DNA from: Cupriavidus sp. WGlv3
GTDB lineage: Bacteria > Pseudomonadota > Gammaproteobacteria > Burkholderiales > Burkholderiaceae
Direction: 5' to 3'
Assembly: GCF_023952475.1 (NCBI RefSeq)
Contig: NZ_JALHRX010000010.1
Span: 62,001-126,000, forward strand
DNA: 64,000 nt
This document shows positions 9,705 to 18,490 of this stretch, in pieces (position 1 is the first letter of the stretch; each line of letters starts with the position of its first letter). A program made the position numbers and the translations under genes. The notes beneath the pieces are model-generated. The model ran no database searches. It was not told the origin of the DNA and worked only from the letters and a program-made list of their open reading frames with translations.

Positions 9705-10295
9705 ATGACCCAGCCGATCGACCTGCGCGCGCTTGACCTCTTCGCCTTGTGCCGAAAGGGTGAAAGCCTGGCCGGCGACGTGGCGGTGCGGGATTTGCCG
9801 CGCATCTTAGCCGAGACCGCCGCGCAAGCGCCAGCCTCGGCACCCGATGAGAGCTTCGCCTATACGGCCACCGGCTTCATGCGCGAGGAGGCGGCCGAGC
9901 CCGGCGCCCCAGTGGCGCAGCGGCTGTTCCTCGACGTGACGGTGCAGGGCCGGATGTGGCTGGATTGCCAGCGCTGCCTGACGCCCTATGCCCAGCCGAT
10001 CGACACGGCGACGCGTTTCGAGGTGGTGGAAAGCGAAGAAGCGGCCGACGCCGCGCCGATGGACGACGACGAAGTCGACGTGATCGCCGGCTCGAAGCGG
10101 TTTTCGCTGCTGGAACTGATAGAAGATGAAGTGCTGCTGGCGTTGCCCGTGGCACCCAAGCATGACGTCTGCCCGGCCGTGCACGAAAGCCTCGTGACCG
10201 GATCGGACGGCGAGGCCCAGCCTGAAGCTGAGCCTGAGGAAGAAAAGCGGCCTTCGCCCTTCGCGGCGCTGGCCGGCCTGAAGACCCGGCACTGA
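9705..10295 (+). CDS. yceD: YceD/DUF177 protein, 23S rRNA accumulation family
   Basis: 196 residues. DUF177 proteins lie immediately before rpmF in most bacteria and are linked to 23S rRNA accumulation or ribosome assembly; the molecular activity is not settled. The sequence shows the typical LDCQRCLTPY motif (paired cysteines, about residues 86-95), a later single cysteine in KHDVCP, and an acidic C-terminal tail. The ATG at 9705 follows GGAG. First gene of the operon and 119 bases upstream of rpmF. Confidence 0.88.
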   Translation: MTQPIDLRALDLFALCRKGESLAGDVAVRDLPRILAETAAQAPASAPDESFAYTATGFMREEAAEPGAPVAQRLFLDVTVQGRMWLDCQRCLTPYAQPIDTATRFEVVESEEAADAAPMDDDEVDVIAGSKRFSLLELIEDEVLLALPVAPKHDVCPAVHESLVTGSDGEAQPEAEPEEEKRPSPFAALAGLKTRH

Positions 10296-10414
10296 AGCCG
10301 CCAGCGCGCGGCCTGCAGGGTCTTGCAGGTGAATCTGAAGCATCCGGCCGGGCCCCGGCTACGCCTTGGGCGGGATGCGTGTGTTAATATTGCAAAATTC
10401 TCGAAGGAGTCATC

Positions 10415-10594
10415 ATGGCTGTTCAACAGAACAAGAAGTCGCCGTCCAAGCGCGGCATGCACCGTTCGCACGACCACCTGTCGGCCGCGCCGCTGGCCGT
10501 CGAGCCGACCACCGGCGAAACCCACCTGCGCCACCACGTGAGCCCGAACGGCTACTACCGTGGCCGCAAGGTCATCAAGACCAAGAACGACTGA
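10415..10594 (+). CDS. rpmF: 50S ribosomal protein L32
   Basis: 59-residue, very basic protein beginning [20 protein letters not shown], the standard L32 N-terminus, and ending [11 protein letters not shown]. It lacks the zinc-binding cysteines seen in some L32 proteins, as is usual for proteobacterial L32. A strong Shine-Dalgarno AAGGAG lies at 10404-10409. A strong intrinsic terminator follows 70 bases after the stop, which separates this highly expressed gene from plsX. Confidence 0.97.
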   Translation: MAVQQNKKSPSKRGMHRSHDHLSAAPLAVEPTTGETHLRHHVSPNGYYRGRKVIKTKND

Positions 10595-10664
10595 TAGCTT
10601 CGCTAGGCGTGACGTTGCGTCTCGCTCGCGCATGCCTGTGGGTCGGACAATAATCGGTCAGACA

Positions 10665-10698
10665 CAAAAAAGCGGCAAGATCGTTGCCGCTTTTTTGT
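10665..10698 (+). terminator. Intrinsic terminator between rpmF and plsX
   Basis: Perfect stem GCGGCAA-GATCG-TTGCCGC followed by six T and preceded by six A. It stands inside what is otherwise a continuous yceD-to-fabF operon, so it should attenuate rather than fully stop transcription unless plsX has its own promoter. I see no convincing promoter in the 60 bases before plsX. Confidence 0.88.
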
Positions 10699-10759
10699 TG
10701 GGCGCTCGGGATTCCCGCCGGGCGTGGCGTGCGCCGCCGCGCTATCCGTACCAGGAACA

Positions 10760-11839
10760 ATGACGATCAAAATCGCTATCGACTGCATGGGCGGCGATCA
10801 CGGAGTGTCCGTGACGGTGCCCGCGGCGATCAGTTTTCTTTCCCGCCACGACGATGCCGAGATGGTGCTGGTCGGCTTGCCCGACGCCATCCGGGCGCAG
10901 CTGAAAAAGCTGCACGCGCTGGACCATCCGCGCGTCAGCATCGTCGAGGCCACCGAAGTCATCACCATGGATGACCCGGTCGAAGTGGCACTGCGCAAGA
11001 AGCGCGACTCCTCGATGCGCGTTGCCGTCGCCCAGGTCAAGGAAGGCCTCGCCGGCGCCTGCATCTCGGCCGGCAACACCGGCGCGCTGATGGCGGTATC
11101 GCGCTACGTGCTGAAGACGCTCGAAGGCATCGAGCGGCCGGCCATCGCCACCACCATCCCCAACCAACAGGGCTGGGGCACCACGGTGCTCGACCTGGGC
11201 GCCAACGCCGACTGCGAGCCCGAGCACCTGCTGCAGTTCGCGCGCATGGCCGAGGCCATGGTGGCCGTCGTCGACCACAAGGAACACCCTACGGTGGGCC
11301 TGCTGAACATCGGCGAGGAAGTCATCAAGGGCAACGAGGTGGTCAAGCGCGCCGGCGAACTGCTGCGCGCCTCGGAGCTGAACTTCTACGGCAACGTGGA
11401 AGGCAACGACATCTTCAAGGGCACCACCGACATCGTGGTCTGCGACGGCTTCGTCGGCAATGTGGCGCTCAAGAGCACCGAGGGCCTGGCCAAGATGATC
11501 GGCAGCATGATCAAGGAAGAATTCACCCGCTCGTGGTTTACCAAGCTGCTGGCCGCGGTCGCCATGCCGGTGCTGTCGCGCCTGGCCAAGCGGCTCGACC
11601 CGGCGCGCTACAACGGCGCGTCGCTGCTGGGCCTGCGCGGGCTGGTGATCAAGAGCCACGGCTCGGCCGATGCCCATTCTTTTGAGTGGGCCATCAAACG
11701 CGGGTATGATGCCGCCAAGAATGGCGTGATCGCCCGCATCACCCGGGCCTTTGCCGATAAATCCATCGCCGCAGGCGGTGCCCAGGCCGCCCCGGAGACA
11801 GAGGCGCCTGGCGCGCATCCCAGCACCCACGTCGCCTGA
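10760..11839 (+). CDS. plsX: Phosphate acyltransferase PlsX
   Basis: Makes acyl-phosphate from acyl-ACP for phospholipid synthesis. 359 residues starting [15 protein letters not shown], the family N-terminus. Other landmarks are [19 protein letters not shown] and [12 protein letters not shown], matching the substrate cleft of PlsX. The ATG at 10760 is preceded by AGGAA. It peripherally associates with the membrane in other bacteria (family knowledge). fabH follows after 52 bases, so lipid initiation and fatty-acid initiation are co-ordered. Confidence 0.96.
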   Translation: MTIKIAIDCMGGDHGVSVTVPAAISFLSRHDDAEMVLVGLPDAIRAQLKKLHALDHPRVSIVEATEVITMDDPVEVALRKKRDSSMRVAVAQVKEGLAGACISAGNTGALMAVSRYVLKTLEGIERPAIATTIPNQQGWGTTVLDLGANADCEPEHLLQFARMAEAMVAVVDHKEHPTVGLLNIGEEVIKGNEVVKRAGELLRASELNFYGNVEGNDIFKGTTDIVVCDGFVGNVALKSTEGLAKMIGSMIKEEFTRSWFTKLLAAVAMPVLSRLAKRLDPARYNGASLLGLRGLVIKSHGSADAHSFEWAIKRGYDAAKNGVIARITRAFADKSIAAGGAQAAPETEAPGAHPSTHVA

Positions 11840-11891
11840 ACGCCACGCGCGCCGGTCGAGCGTGCCGGCGGGCCATACGATCCGACAATAC

Positions 11892-12872
11892 ATGACCAAG
11901 TACGCAAAAATCATCGGTACCGGGAGCTACCTGCCTCCGCGGCGCGTGACCAACCATGAGCTGGCCGCGCAGCTTGCCGAGAAAGGCATCGAGACCAGCG
12001 ACGAGTGGATCGTCTCCCGCAGCGGCATCTCGGCGCGCCACTGGGCCGAGCCCGATGTGACCAGCAGCGCGCTGGCGGTCAAGGCCGCCGAGCAGGCTAT
12101 CGAGGCCGCCGGCATCGACCGCCAGGACATCGACCTGATCATCGTCGCTACCTCGACGCCGGACTTCGTGTTCCCCAGCACCGCCTGCATCGTGCAGGAA
12201 AAGCTGGGCATCACCAATCATTGCCCGGCCTTCGACCTGCAGGCGGTGTGCTCCGGCTTTGTGTACGCACTGGCCACCGCCGACAAGTTCATCCGCAGCG
12301 GCTCGCACCGCAATGTGCTGGTGATCGGCACCGAAGTGTTCTCGCGCATCCTCGACTTCAACGACCGCACCACCTGCGTGCTGTTCGGCGACGGTGCCGG
12401 TGCGGTGGTGCTGTCGGCGTCCGACGAGCCGGGCATCCTGTCCAGCGCCATGCACTCGGACGGCAGCCAGGTCGACATCCTGTGCGTGCCGGGCAACGTA
12501 GCCGGCGGCAATATCACCGGCAACCCGTTCCTGCACATGGATGGCCAGGCAGTGTTCAAGCTCGCCGTCAACGTGCTCGACAAGGTGGCGCGCGAAGCCA
12601 TGGAAGCCGCCAGCGTGTCGCCCGACCAGGTCGACTGGCTGATTCCGCACCAGGCCAATATCCGCATCATGCAGGGCACGGCGAAGAAGCTGGGACTGCC
12701 GGCCGAGCGCATGGTCGCCACCGTGCACGAGCACGGCAACACCTCGGCCGCCTCGATCCCGCTGGCGCTCGACGTCGCCGTGCGCGACGGCCGCATCCGG
12801 CCGGGCCACACGGTGCTGATGGAAGGCGTGGGCGGCGGCTTCACCTGGGGCGCGGTGCTGCTGCGCATGTGA
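11892..12872 (+). CDS. fabH: 3-oxoacyl-ACP synthase III FabH
   Basis: Initiating condensing enzyme of type II fatty-acid synthesis, joining acetyl-CoA and malonyl-ACP. 326 residues. The catalytic triad is present: Cys120 in AVCSG, His in PHQANIRIM (about 253) and Asn in [10 protein letters not shown] (about 283). The C-terminal [13 protein letters not shown] is the family signature. Start ATG at 11892 gives [18 protein letters not shown] large hairpin lies in the 83-base gap before fabD. Confidence 0.97.
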   Translation: MTKYAKIIGTGSYLPPRRVTNHELAAQLAEKGIETSDEWIVSRSGISARHWAEPDVTSSALAVKAAEQAIEAAGIDRQDIDLIIVATSTPDFVFPSTACIVQEKLGITNHCPAFDLQAVCSGFVYALATADKFIRSGSHRNVLVIGTEVFSRILDFNDRTTCVLFGDGAGAVVLSASDEPGILSSAMHSDGSQVDILCVPGNVAGGNITGNPFLHMDGQAVFKLAVNVLDKVAREAMEAASVSPDQVDWLIPHQANIRIMQGTAKKLGLPAERMVATVHEHGNTSAASIPLALDVAVRDGRIRPGHTVLMEGVGGGFTWGAVLLRM

Positions 12873-12877
12873 TACGC

Positions 12878-12927
12878 GGCCGGCGCCCGGGCGTGCCGCG
12901 CAGGCGCGACCTGCCGCGGCGCCGGCC
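12878..12927 (+). repeat. Large GC-rich inverted repeat between fabH and fabD
   Basis: GGCCGGCGCC (12878-12887) and GGCGCCGGCC (12918-12927) are perfect 10-base arms around a 30-base GC-rich loop that can itself pair. No T tract follows directly. It could be an mRNA-stabilising or attenuating hairpin; no function is shown. Confidence 0.6.
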
Positions 12928-12955
12928 CCCGATTTCTTGTTAGGGTTTCCATCCG

Positions 12956-13885
12956 ATGAAATTCGCTTTCGTATTTCCCGGCCAGGGTTCGCAGTCGGTC
13001 GGCATGCTCAATGCCTTCGCCGACAACGCCGTGGTGCGCGCCACCGTGGCAGAAGCCTCGGCCGCGCTCGGCCAGGATCTCGGCCGCCTGATTGCCGAAG
13101 GCCCTGCCGAAGAACTGAACCTGACCACCAATACGCAGCCGGTGATGCTGACCGCCGCAGTGGCGATCTACCGTGCCTGGCTCGATGCCGGTGGCCCGGC
13201 GCCGGCGCTGGTGGCCGGCCACAGCCTGGGCGAGTACTCCGCGCTGGTGGCCGCGGGAGTGATTCCGTTCGCCGACGCCGTACCGCTGGTGCGTTTCCGC
13301 GCGCAGGCCATGCAGGAAGCCGTGCCGGTGGGCGAGGGCGGCATGGCCGCGATCCTTGGCCTGTCGGATGACGACGTGCGCGCCGCGTGCGCCGAAGCGT
13401 CGGCCGCGGGCGTGGTCGAGGCCGTCAACTTCAACGCGCCGTCGCAGGTAGTGATCGCCGGACACAAGGGCGCGGTCGAGAAGGCCTGCGAAATCGCCAA
13501 GGCCAAGGGCGCCAAGCGCGCGCTGCCGCTGCCGGTGTCGGCGCCATTCCACTCGTCGCTGCTCAAGCCGGCTTCCGACCGGCTGCGCGAGCGCATGGCC
13601 GGCCTGGCTTTTTCGACTCCGTCGATTCCGCTGGTGAACAACGTCGACGTCGCCATCGTCAGCGATCCGGAGGCGATCAAGGATGCGCTGGTGCGCCAGG
13701 CCGCCGCGCCGGTGCGCTGGGTCGAGTGCGTGCAGAAGATGGCCGCCGAAGGCATCACCCACGTGATCGAATGCGGTCCGGGCAAGGTGCTGGCCGGCAT
13801 GACCAAGCGCATCGACGGCAACCTGAGCGGTGGCGCGGTCTTCGATCCGGCCTCGCTGCAGGACACGCTGGCACTGCTGAAATAA
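12956..13885 (+). CDS. fabD: Malonyl-CoA:ACP transacylase FabD
   Basis: Transfers malonyl from CoA to ACP for fatty-acid elongation. 309 residues. N-terminal FVFPGQGSQSVGM, the nucleophile elbow GHSLGEYSALVAAG with Ser90, and the later active-site His in APFHSSLL are all present. QPVMLTAAV and IECGPGKVLAGM are family landmarks. Start ATG 12956 gives MKFAFVFPGQG. fabG follows after 16 bases. Confidence 0.97.
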   Translation: MKFAFVFPGQGSQSVGMLNAFADNAVVRATVAEASAALGQDLGRLIAEGPAEELNLTTNTQPVMLTAAVAIYRAWLDAGGPAPALVAGHSLGEYSALVAAGVIPFADAVPLVRFRAQAMQEAVPVGEGGMAAILGLSDDDVRAACAEASAAGVVEAVNFNAPSQVVIAGHKGAVEKACEIAKAKGAKRALPLPVSAPFHSSLLKPASDRLRERMAGLAFSTPSIPLVNNVDVAIVSDPEAIKDALVRQAAAPVRWVECVQKMAAEGITHVIECGPGKVLAGMTKRIDGNLSGGAVFDPASLQDTLALLK

Positions 13886-13901
13886 GCAACAGGACATCCG
13901 C

Positions 13902-14651
13902 ATGACCAAACTACTCGACAACCAGGTTGCGCTGGTTACCGGCGCCTCGCGCGGCATCGGCCGAGCCATCGCGCTGGAACTGGCCCGGCAGGGCGCCACC
14001 GTGATCGGCACCGCCACCAGCGAAGCCGGCGCGGCCGGCATCACCGACTACCTCGGCGCCGAAGGCCTGAAGGGCAAGGGCGCCGTGCTCAACGTCAACG
14101 ACGCCGCTGCCTGCGACGCGCTCATCGACGAGATCGTCAAGAGTCACGGCGGCATCGGCGTGCTGGTCAACAATGCCGGCATTACCCAGGACCAGCTGGC
14201 GATGCGCATGAAGGACGAGGACTGGCTGGCCGTGATCCAGACCAACCTGACTTCGGTGTTCCGCCTGTCGCGCGCGGTGCTGCGCCCGATGATGAAGGCG
14301 CGCCAGGGCCGCATCATCAACATCACGTCGGTGGTGGGCTCGGTCGGCAATCCCGGCCAGATGAACTACTCCGCGGCCAAGGCCGGCGTGGCCGGCATGA
14401 CCCGCTCGCTGGCCGCCGAAATCGGCAGCCGCAACGTGACCGTCAACTGCGTCGCGCCGGGCTTTATCGATACCGACATGACCAAGGCGCTGTCGGAAGA
14501 GCAGCATGCTTCCCTCAAGACGCAGATCCCGCTGGGCCGCCTGGGGCAGCCCGAGGATATCGCCAACGCGGTCGCTTTCCTGGCCGGTCCGCAAGCCGCC
14601 TACATCACCGGCACCACGCTGCATGTGAACGGCGGCATGTACATGAATTAA
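13902..14651 (+). CDS. fabG: 3-oxoacyl-ACP reductase FabG
   Basis: NADPH-dependent reductase of the elongation cycle, short-chain dehydrogenase fold, 249 residues. The TGASRGIG cofactor loop is at residues about 14-21, NNAG follows, and the Ser/Tyr/Lys catalytic set lies in ITSVVG and YSAAKAG. The C-terminus GTTLHVNGGMYMN is typical. An AACAGGACATCC leader precedes the ATG at 13902. The 169-base gap downstream holds the acpP promoter. Confidence 0.97.
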   Translation: MTKLLDNQVALVTGASRGIGRAIALELARQGATVIGTATSEAGAAGITDYLGAEGLKGKGAVLNVNDAAACDALIDEIVKSHGGIGVLVNNAGITQDQLAMRMKDEDWLAVIQTNLTSVFRLSRAVLRPMMKARQGRIINITSVVGSVGNPGQMNYSAAKAGVAGMTRSLAAEIGSRNVTVNCVAPGFIDTDMTKALSEEQHASLKTQIPLGRLGQPEDIANAVAFLAGPQAAYITGTTLHVNGGMYMN

Positions 14652-14775
14652 TGGTTTTCCGGCGCGGTTTTTCGGCCAGGAAGCCGGAAGAAGCTGCCGG
14701 AAGTCGTAGTTTTCCGAACCAATCGGGCGCGATTCTTGCAAAGCTTGGCAGGCAGCATTTCTGTTGTCCCAAACC

Positions 14776-14784
14776 TGCTAAAAT
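14776..14784 (+). promoter_or_regulatory. Probable acpP promoter with extended -10
   Basis: TGCTAAAAT fits an extended -10 (TGn-TAAAAT). The -35 about 18 bases upstream is poor. A separate promoter here would let acyl carrier protein, a very abundant protein, be made in excess over its operon neighbours. Confidence 0.5.
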
Positions 14785-14820
14785 GCGCCCACTTTTTGTC
14801 GAACTTCCCTGGAGGGTTAC

Positions 14821-15060
14821 ATGGACAATATCGAACAACGCGTCAAGAAAATCGTGGCAGAACAGCTTGGCGTGGCCGAGGCAGACATCAAGAACGAATC
14901 CTCGTTCGTGAACGACCTCGGTGCGGACTCGCTGGACACGGTTGAACTCGTGATGGCGTTGGAAGATGAATTCGGCATGGAAATTCCTGATGAGGAAGCC
15001 GAAAAGATCACGACCGTGCAACAGGCTATCGACTACGCCACCGCGCACGTCAAGGCCTAA
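14821..15060 (+). CDS. acpP: Acyl carrier protein
   Basis: 79-residue acidic four-helix protein that carries the growing acyl chain on phosphopantetheine. The attachment site is Ser37 in [11 protein letters not shown], the universal motif. Holo-ACP is formed by AcpS, encoded at 28.4 kb. A strong Shine-Dalgarno (TGGAGGG) precedes the ATG at 14821. It has its own putative promoter and is followed by a long hairpin before fabF, consistent with expression well above that of its neighbours. Confidence 0.98.
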
Positions 15061-15082
15061 GCCCGTCGTCTCTGCATTCCGA

Positions 15083-15138
15083 GCCACAGAAGGCAGGTGG
15101 GCGGGCCGTTGCGGCCGCGCCTTGCTGTTTTCTGTGGC
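15083..15138 (+). promoter_or_regulatory. Long hairpin between acpP and fabF, candidate attenuator or 3' stabiliser
   Basis: GCCACAGAA (15083-15091) pairs with TTCTGTGGC (15130-15138), and the interior continues as an imperfect stem closing on GGCCG-TTG-CGGCC. It is followed by CTTTCGTCTGTT, a weak U tract. The position right after acpP suggests partial termination or protection of the acpP mRNA 3' end. Confidence 0.6.
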
Positions 15139-15250
15139 TTTCGTCTGTTCGAAGAAGCAGAATGGAATGAGCTTCGCCGCACGGCCAACAGGGCCGGCGG
15201 CGGACAACTCCGCGTTCCGTTCCCGTTTCACGCACCCGTAGGAAAACATA

Positions 15251-16483
15251 GTGAGCCGTCGTCGCGTCGTCGTCACTGGGCTTGGCCTTGTGTCTCCGGT
15301 CGGAAACACGGTTGCCGAAGGCTGGGCCAACCTGGTAGCCGGCAAGTCCGGCATCGCCACCATCACCAAATTCGATCACTCCGCGCTGTCCGTGCACTTT
15401 GCCGGCGAGGTGAAGGGTTTCAATGCCGAGGACTACATCCCGGCCAAGGAAGCCCGCAACATGGATACGTTTATCCATTACGGCATCGCGGCCGGGACCC
15501 AGGCGCTGAAGGACAGCGGCCTGGAAGTGACCGAAGCCAATGCCGAGCGCATCGGCGTGCTGGTCGGCTCGGGCATCGGTGGCCTGCCGATGATCGAGGA
15601 TACCCACGCCGTGCTGAGCGAGCGGGGTCCGCGTCGGATTTCGCCGTTCTTCGTGCCCGGCTCGATCATCAACATGATCGCCGGCCACCTGTCGATCATC
15701 CACGGCATCAAGGGCCCGAACCTGGCCGCCGTGACGGCGTGCACGACCGGCCTGCACAGCATCGGCCTGGCCGCCCGCCTGATCCAGGCCGGCGATGCCG
15801 ACGCCATGCTGGCGGGCGGCGCCGAATCGACCGTGTCGCCGCTGGGCATCGGTGGCTTCGCCGCCGCGCGCGCGCTGTCGACCCGCAACGACGATCCGGC
15901 AGCGGCCTCGCGTCCGTGGGACAAGGACCGCGACGGCTTCGTGCTGGGCGAGGGCGCCGGCGTGATGATGCTGGAAGAGTACGAGTCGGCCAAGGCGCGC
16001 GGCGCCCGCATCTATGCCGAGCTGATCGGCTTCGGCATGAGCGGCGACGCCTACCACATGACCGCACCGAACATGGACGGCCCGCGCCGCTGCATGGTCA
16101 ATGCGCTCAAGGATGCCGGCATCAACACCGACCAGGTGCACTACCTGAACGCGCACGGCACTTCCACGCCGCTGGGCGACAAGAATGAGTCCGATGCGAT
16201 CAAGGCGGCGTTCGGCGACCAGGCCTACAAGATGGTGGTGAACTCAACCAAGTCGATGACCGGCCACCTGCTGGGCGGCGCCGGTGGTCTGGAATCGGTC
16301 TTCACCGTGCTGGCGCTGCACAATCAGGTCTCGCCGCCGACGATCAACATCGACAACCAGGATCCCGAGTGCGACCTGGACTACGTGGCCAACACGGCGC
16401 GCGAGATGAAGATCGACGTGGCGGTGAAGAACAACTTCGGTTTCGGCGGCACCAACGGCACGCTTGTTTTCCGCCGCGCCTGA
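15251..16483 (+). CDS. fabF: 3-oxoacyl-ACP synthase II FabF
   Basis: Elongating condensing enzyme, 410 residues. Catalytic Cys164 lies in [10 protein letters not shown], and the two histidines in NAHGTST and [11 protein letters not shown] complete the triad. The C-terminal [14 protein letters not shown] is the family ending. The start is GTG at 15251, preceded by TAGGAAAACATA, and gives [20 protein letters not shown]. Last gene of the fatty-acid operon; a hypothetical membrane protein frame overlaps or abuts its end. Confidence 0.97.
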   Translation: MSRRRVVVTGLGLVSPVGNTVAEGWANLVAGKSGIATITKFDHSALSVHFAGEVKGFNAEDYIPAKEARNMDTFIHYGIAAGTQALKDSGLEVTEANAERIGVLVGSGIGGLPMIEDTHAVLSERGPRRISPFFVPGSIINMIAGHLSIIHGIKGPNLAAVTACTTGLHSIGLAARLIQAGDADAMLAGGAESTVSPLGIGGFAAARALSTRNDDPAAASRPWDKDRDGFVLGEGAGVMMLEEYESAKARGARIYAELIGFGMSGDAYHMTAPNMDGPRRCMVNALKDAGINTDQVHYLNAHGTSTPLGDKNESDAIKAAFGDQAYKMVVNSTKSMTGHLLGGAGGLESVFTVLALHNQVSPPTINIDNQDPECDLDYVANTAREMKIDVAVKNNFGFGGTNGTLVFRRA

Positions 16484-17084
16484 TCCGTGGTTGAGGCGGG
16501 CCCTTAAGGGGTCTCTTAAGGGATTCCATAAGGGGCTGCGCCATGGCAGGGTCCACCCGCTGGGGTGGACCCTGTTCGTGTTTTGTGCCGGCGAATTGCT
16601 GGCGCTGGCGCTGCTGGCGCGGACGTTGGCCGACGCCATCGCCGGCAACCAGGCCGGATTCCTGTGGTGGCACCTCGCCGCGGGCATGGGCCTCGCACTG
16701 GCCGCCGCGGCGACACTGCGCGCGTGGCCGGCATGGTGGCGCGGCCTGCGCTGGACCTGTGCGGCCGTGCAGGACGCCGACGCCGAAGGACCCCTGCGTG
16801 TCTGGCTGGAAGCGCCAGGCGGTGCGCGGCGCGAGGCCGTCGTGCGGCAGTGCTGGCAGATCGGAGGCGCAACGGTGGTGTGTCTTGCATCCGGCGGCCC
16901 TGCGATGCCCGTTGTCATTCTGCTCCCCTGGCAGGCCGCCGGCCCCGAACTGGCGCGATGGCTGCGACGGTCCGCGCGAGTTGCACTGCGGGTGCAACCT
17001 GATGGCCGGACAGGGAACGATTTTGTTAGCTTGCGGTCACAGGATGCGCGTTGCTTCACCGGGCGGGCTGAGAATCGTAGGTAA
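16464..17084 (+). CDS. Hypothetical small membrane protein between fabF and rpoE (possibly YgfX-like)
   Basis: Open frame of up to 206 residues. Two adjacent hydrophobic helices (about 33-52 and 67-85) are followed by a Trp-rich soluble region, an arrangement reminiscent of the YgfX family, though I cannot confirm membership. The start is unclear: TTG at 16464 overlaps the fabF end, TTG at 16491 and GTG at 16578 are alternatives, and no ribosome site is convincing. The first about 35 codons contain three copies of a TTAAGGG/ATAAGGG motif and a perfect 10-bp hairpin, so that part may be untranslated. It lies directly before the rpoE promoter region. Confidence 0.55.
   Translation: MFSAAPDPWLRRALKGSLKGFHKGLRHGRVHPLGWTLFVFCAGELLALALLARTLADAIAGNQAGFLWWHLAAGMGLALAAAATLRAWPAWWRGLRWTCAAVQDADAEGPLRVWLEAPGGARREAVVRQCWQIGGATVVCLASGGPAMPVVILLPWQAAGPELARWLRRSARVALRVQPDGRTGNDFVSLRSQDARCFTGRAENRR
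16549..16572 (+). repeat. Perfect 10-bp hairpin downstream of fabF
   Basis: GGGTCCACCC and GGGTGGACCC flank a GCTG tetraloop. It lies about 65 bases after the fabF stop and may end or stabilise the fab transcript, although the T tract (TGTTCGTGTTTTG) is poor. It lies inside the frame proposed for the next gene. Confidence 0.55.
17014..17041 (+). promoter_or_regulatory. Candidate RpoE-dependent autoregulatory promoter
   Basis: GGAACGA at 17014-17020 and GTCACA at 17036-17041 are separated by 15 bases, resembling the GGAACTT / GTCAAA-type sites recognised by envelope-stress sigma factors. It lies 100 bases before the rpoE start, where autoregulation is usual for this family. Based on resemblance only. 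Confidence 0.4.
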
Positions 17085-17140
17085 AATACAACGTTTGTCG
17101 TGACGACCAAACCAAGAGATACACTGCAGGTGAGCCATAC

Positions 17141-17740
17141 GTGAGCGAACGCGAAGCCGATCAGCTCCTAGTTGAACGCGTCCAGCAGGGCGACAAGCGG
17201 GCCTTTGAACTTCTGGTGACCAAATACCATCGGAAGATCATTCGCCTGATTTCGCGCCTGGTCAGGGATCCCGCTGAAGTCGAGGATGTGGCGCAGGATG
17301 CCTTCATCAAGGCATACCGCGCCTTGCCTCAGTTCCGCGGGGAGTCGGCCTTCTACACGTGGCTGTACCGGATCGCCGTGAACACCGCCAAGAACTACCT
17401 GGCCACCCAGGGCCGCCGCCCGGAAGCGTCCAGCGATATCGATGCGGAAGAGGCTGAAACTTTTGCGGACGGTGAACAACTAAGGGATATCAATACGCCG
17501 GAGTCGATGCTCCACACGCGGCAAGTCGCCGAGACGGTGAACCGCGCGATGGAAGCACTTCCGGAAGAATTGCGGACTGCCATCACGCTGCGCGAGATCG
17601 AGGGCCTCAGCTACGAGGAAATCGCGGAAGCGATGGGATGCCCGATCGGCACGGTGCGCTCGCGGATCTTCCGTGCGCGCGAGGCGATTGCCGAACGATT
17701 GCGCCCGCTGCTGGGAACGGCAGAGGGCAAGCGGTGGTAA
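17141..17740 (+). CDS. rpoE: RNA polymerase sigma factor RpoE (AlgU-type ECF)
   Basis: Envelope-stress sigma factor of 199 residues. Region 2 covers about residues 25-90 (YHRKIIRLISRLVRDPAEVE, then DVAQDAFIKAYRALP), and region 4 about 130-185 with a helix-turn-helix in LSYEEIAEAMGCPIGTVRSR. The start is GTG at 17141 after TGCAGGTGAGC, giving MSEREADQLLVERVQQGD. It is followed by its anti-sigma factor and the periplasmic MucB and MucD, the classic rpoE-rseA-mucB-mucD order, which implies release by regulated proteolysis of RseA. Confidence 0.96.
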   Translation: MSEREADQLLVERVQQGDKRAFELLVTKYHRKIIRLISRLVRDPAEVEDVAQDAFIKAYRALPQFRGESAFYTWLYRIAVNTAKNYLATQGRRPEASSDIDAEEAETFADGEQLRDINTPESMLHTRQVAETVNRAMEALPEELRTAITLREIEGLSYEEIAEAMGCPIGTVRSRIFRAREAIAERLRPLLGTAEGKRW

Positions 17741-17860
17741 GTGGCGGTCCAGGTGGTAGAGAAGAATGTCGTGCGGCCAGCGTTGCAGCCTATTCCTGCA
17801 TCGATAAGCGACAGCAGTAACGGGATTATCGGTGTTCAATGGAATGTCTTGGGGTGGGAA

Positions 17861-18490
17861 ATGGGTCAGGCTCATAAGCAGTCGGTTCATGTAGTGGAAG
17901 CAGCGGAGCAGATCTCCGTATTTATGGATGGCGAACTGGCGCCGCACGAAGTCGATGCCGTGCTGGATCTCGCGAAGAGCGAGGCCGGCATTTCCGACTG
18001 GACCGCATACCAGTTGATCGGCGACGCACTGCGGTCAGAAGACCTGACGCAGGCGGGCTCCACCGCCGATTTCCTCTCGCGTTTCTCCGCGCGCCTGGAA
18101 GCCGAGCCGCACGTGCTGGTGCCGGCGGTGGCGCAGGCCCGCGCCCGCCATCGCCTGCTGGTCAGGCCGTCGTGGGTGCGCCGCGTGATGCCGGGCACCG
18201 CCATCGCCGCCGCCGTGGCCGCGGTCAGCTGGGTGGTGGTGCCGCAGATGCGCGGCCCGGCCACGCTCGGAACGCCTGACGCCGTGGTGGCCCGTGCCGA
18301 GCAGCCGGCCGCCGGCCAGGCCGCCGGCATCGTCACGGTCGCCGCGGACGCGCCGCAGATGATCCGCGACCCGCGCCTGGACGAATACCTGCGTGCGCAT
18401 CGCACTTCAGTGGCAACGGATGCTTTCGTGCCGACCATGCGCACGGTTGCCAACGGTGCAAACTTCACTCAGGAAAATACGCAGGAATAA
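17861..18490 (+). CDS. rseA: Anti-sigma factor RseA/MucA family
   Basis: Inner-membrane protein that holds RpoE inactive. 209 residues from the ATG at 17861. The N-terminal cytoplasmic domain shows the family pattern EQISVFMDGELAPHEVD and WTAYQLIGDALR. A single membrane helix (about residues 110-125) and a periplasmic tail follow. The frame is open back to a GTG at 17741 touching the rpoE stop, but the extra 40 residues are not family-like and the ATG gives the expected N-terminus. The stop overlaps the next start (TAATG). Confidence 0.88.
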   Translation: MGQAHKQSVHVVEAAEQISVFMDGELAPHEVDAVLDLAKSEAGISDWTAYQLIGDALRSEDLTQAGSTADFLSRFSARLEAEPHVLVPAVAQARARHRLLVRPSWVRRVMPGTAIAAAVAAVSWVVVPQMRGPATLGTPDAVVARAEQPAAGQAAGIVTVAADAPQMIRDPRLDEYLRAHRTSVATDAFVPTMRTVANGANFTQENTQE

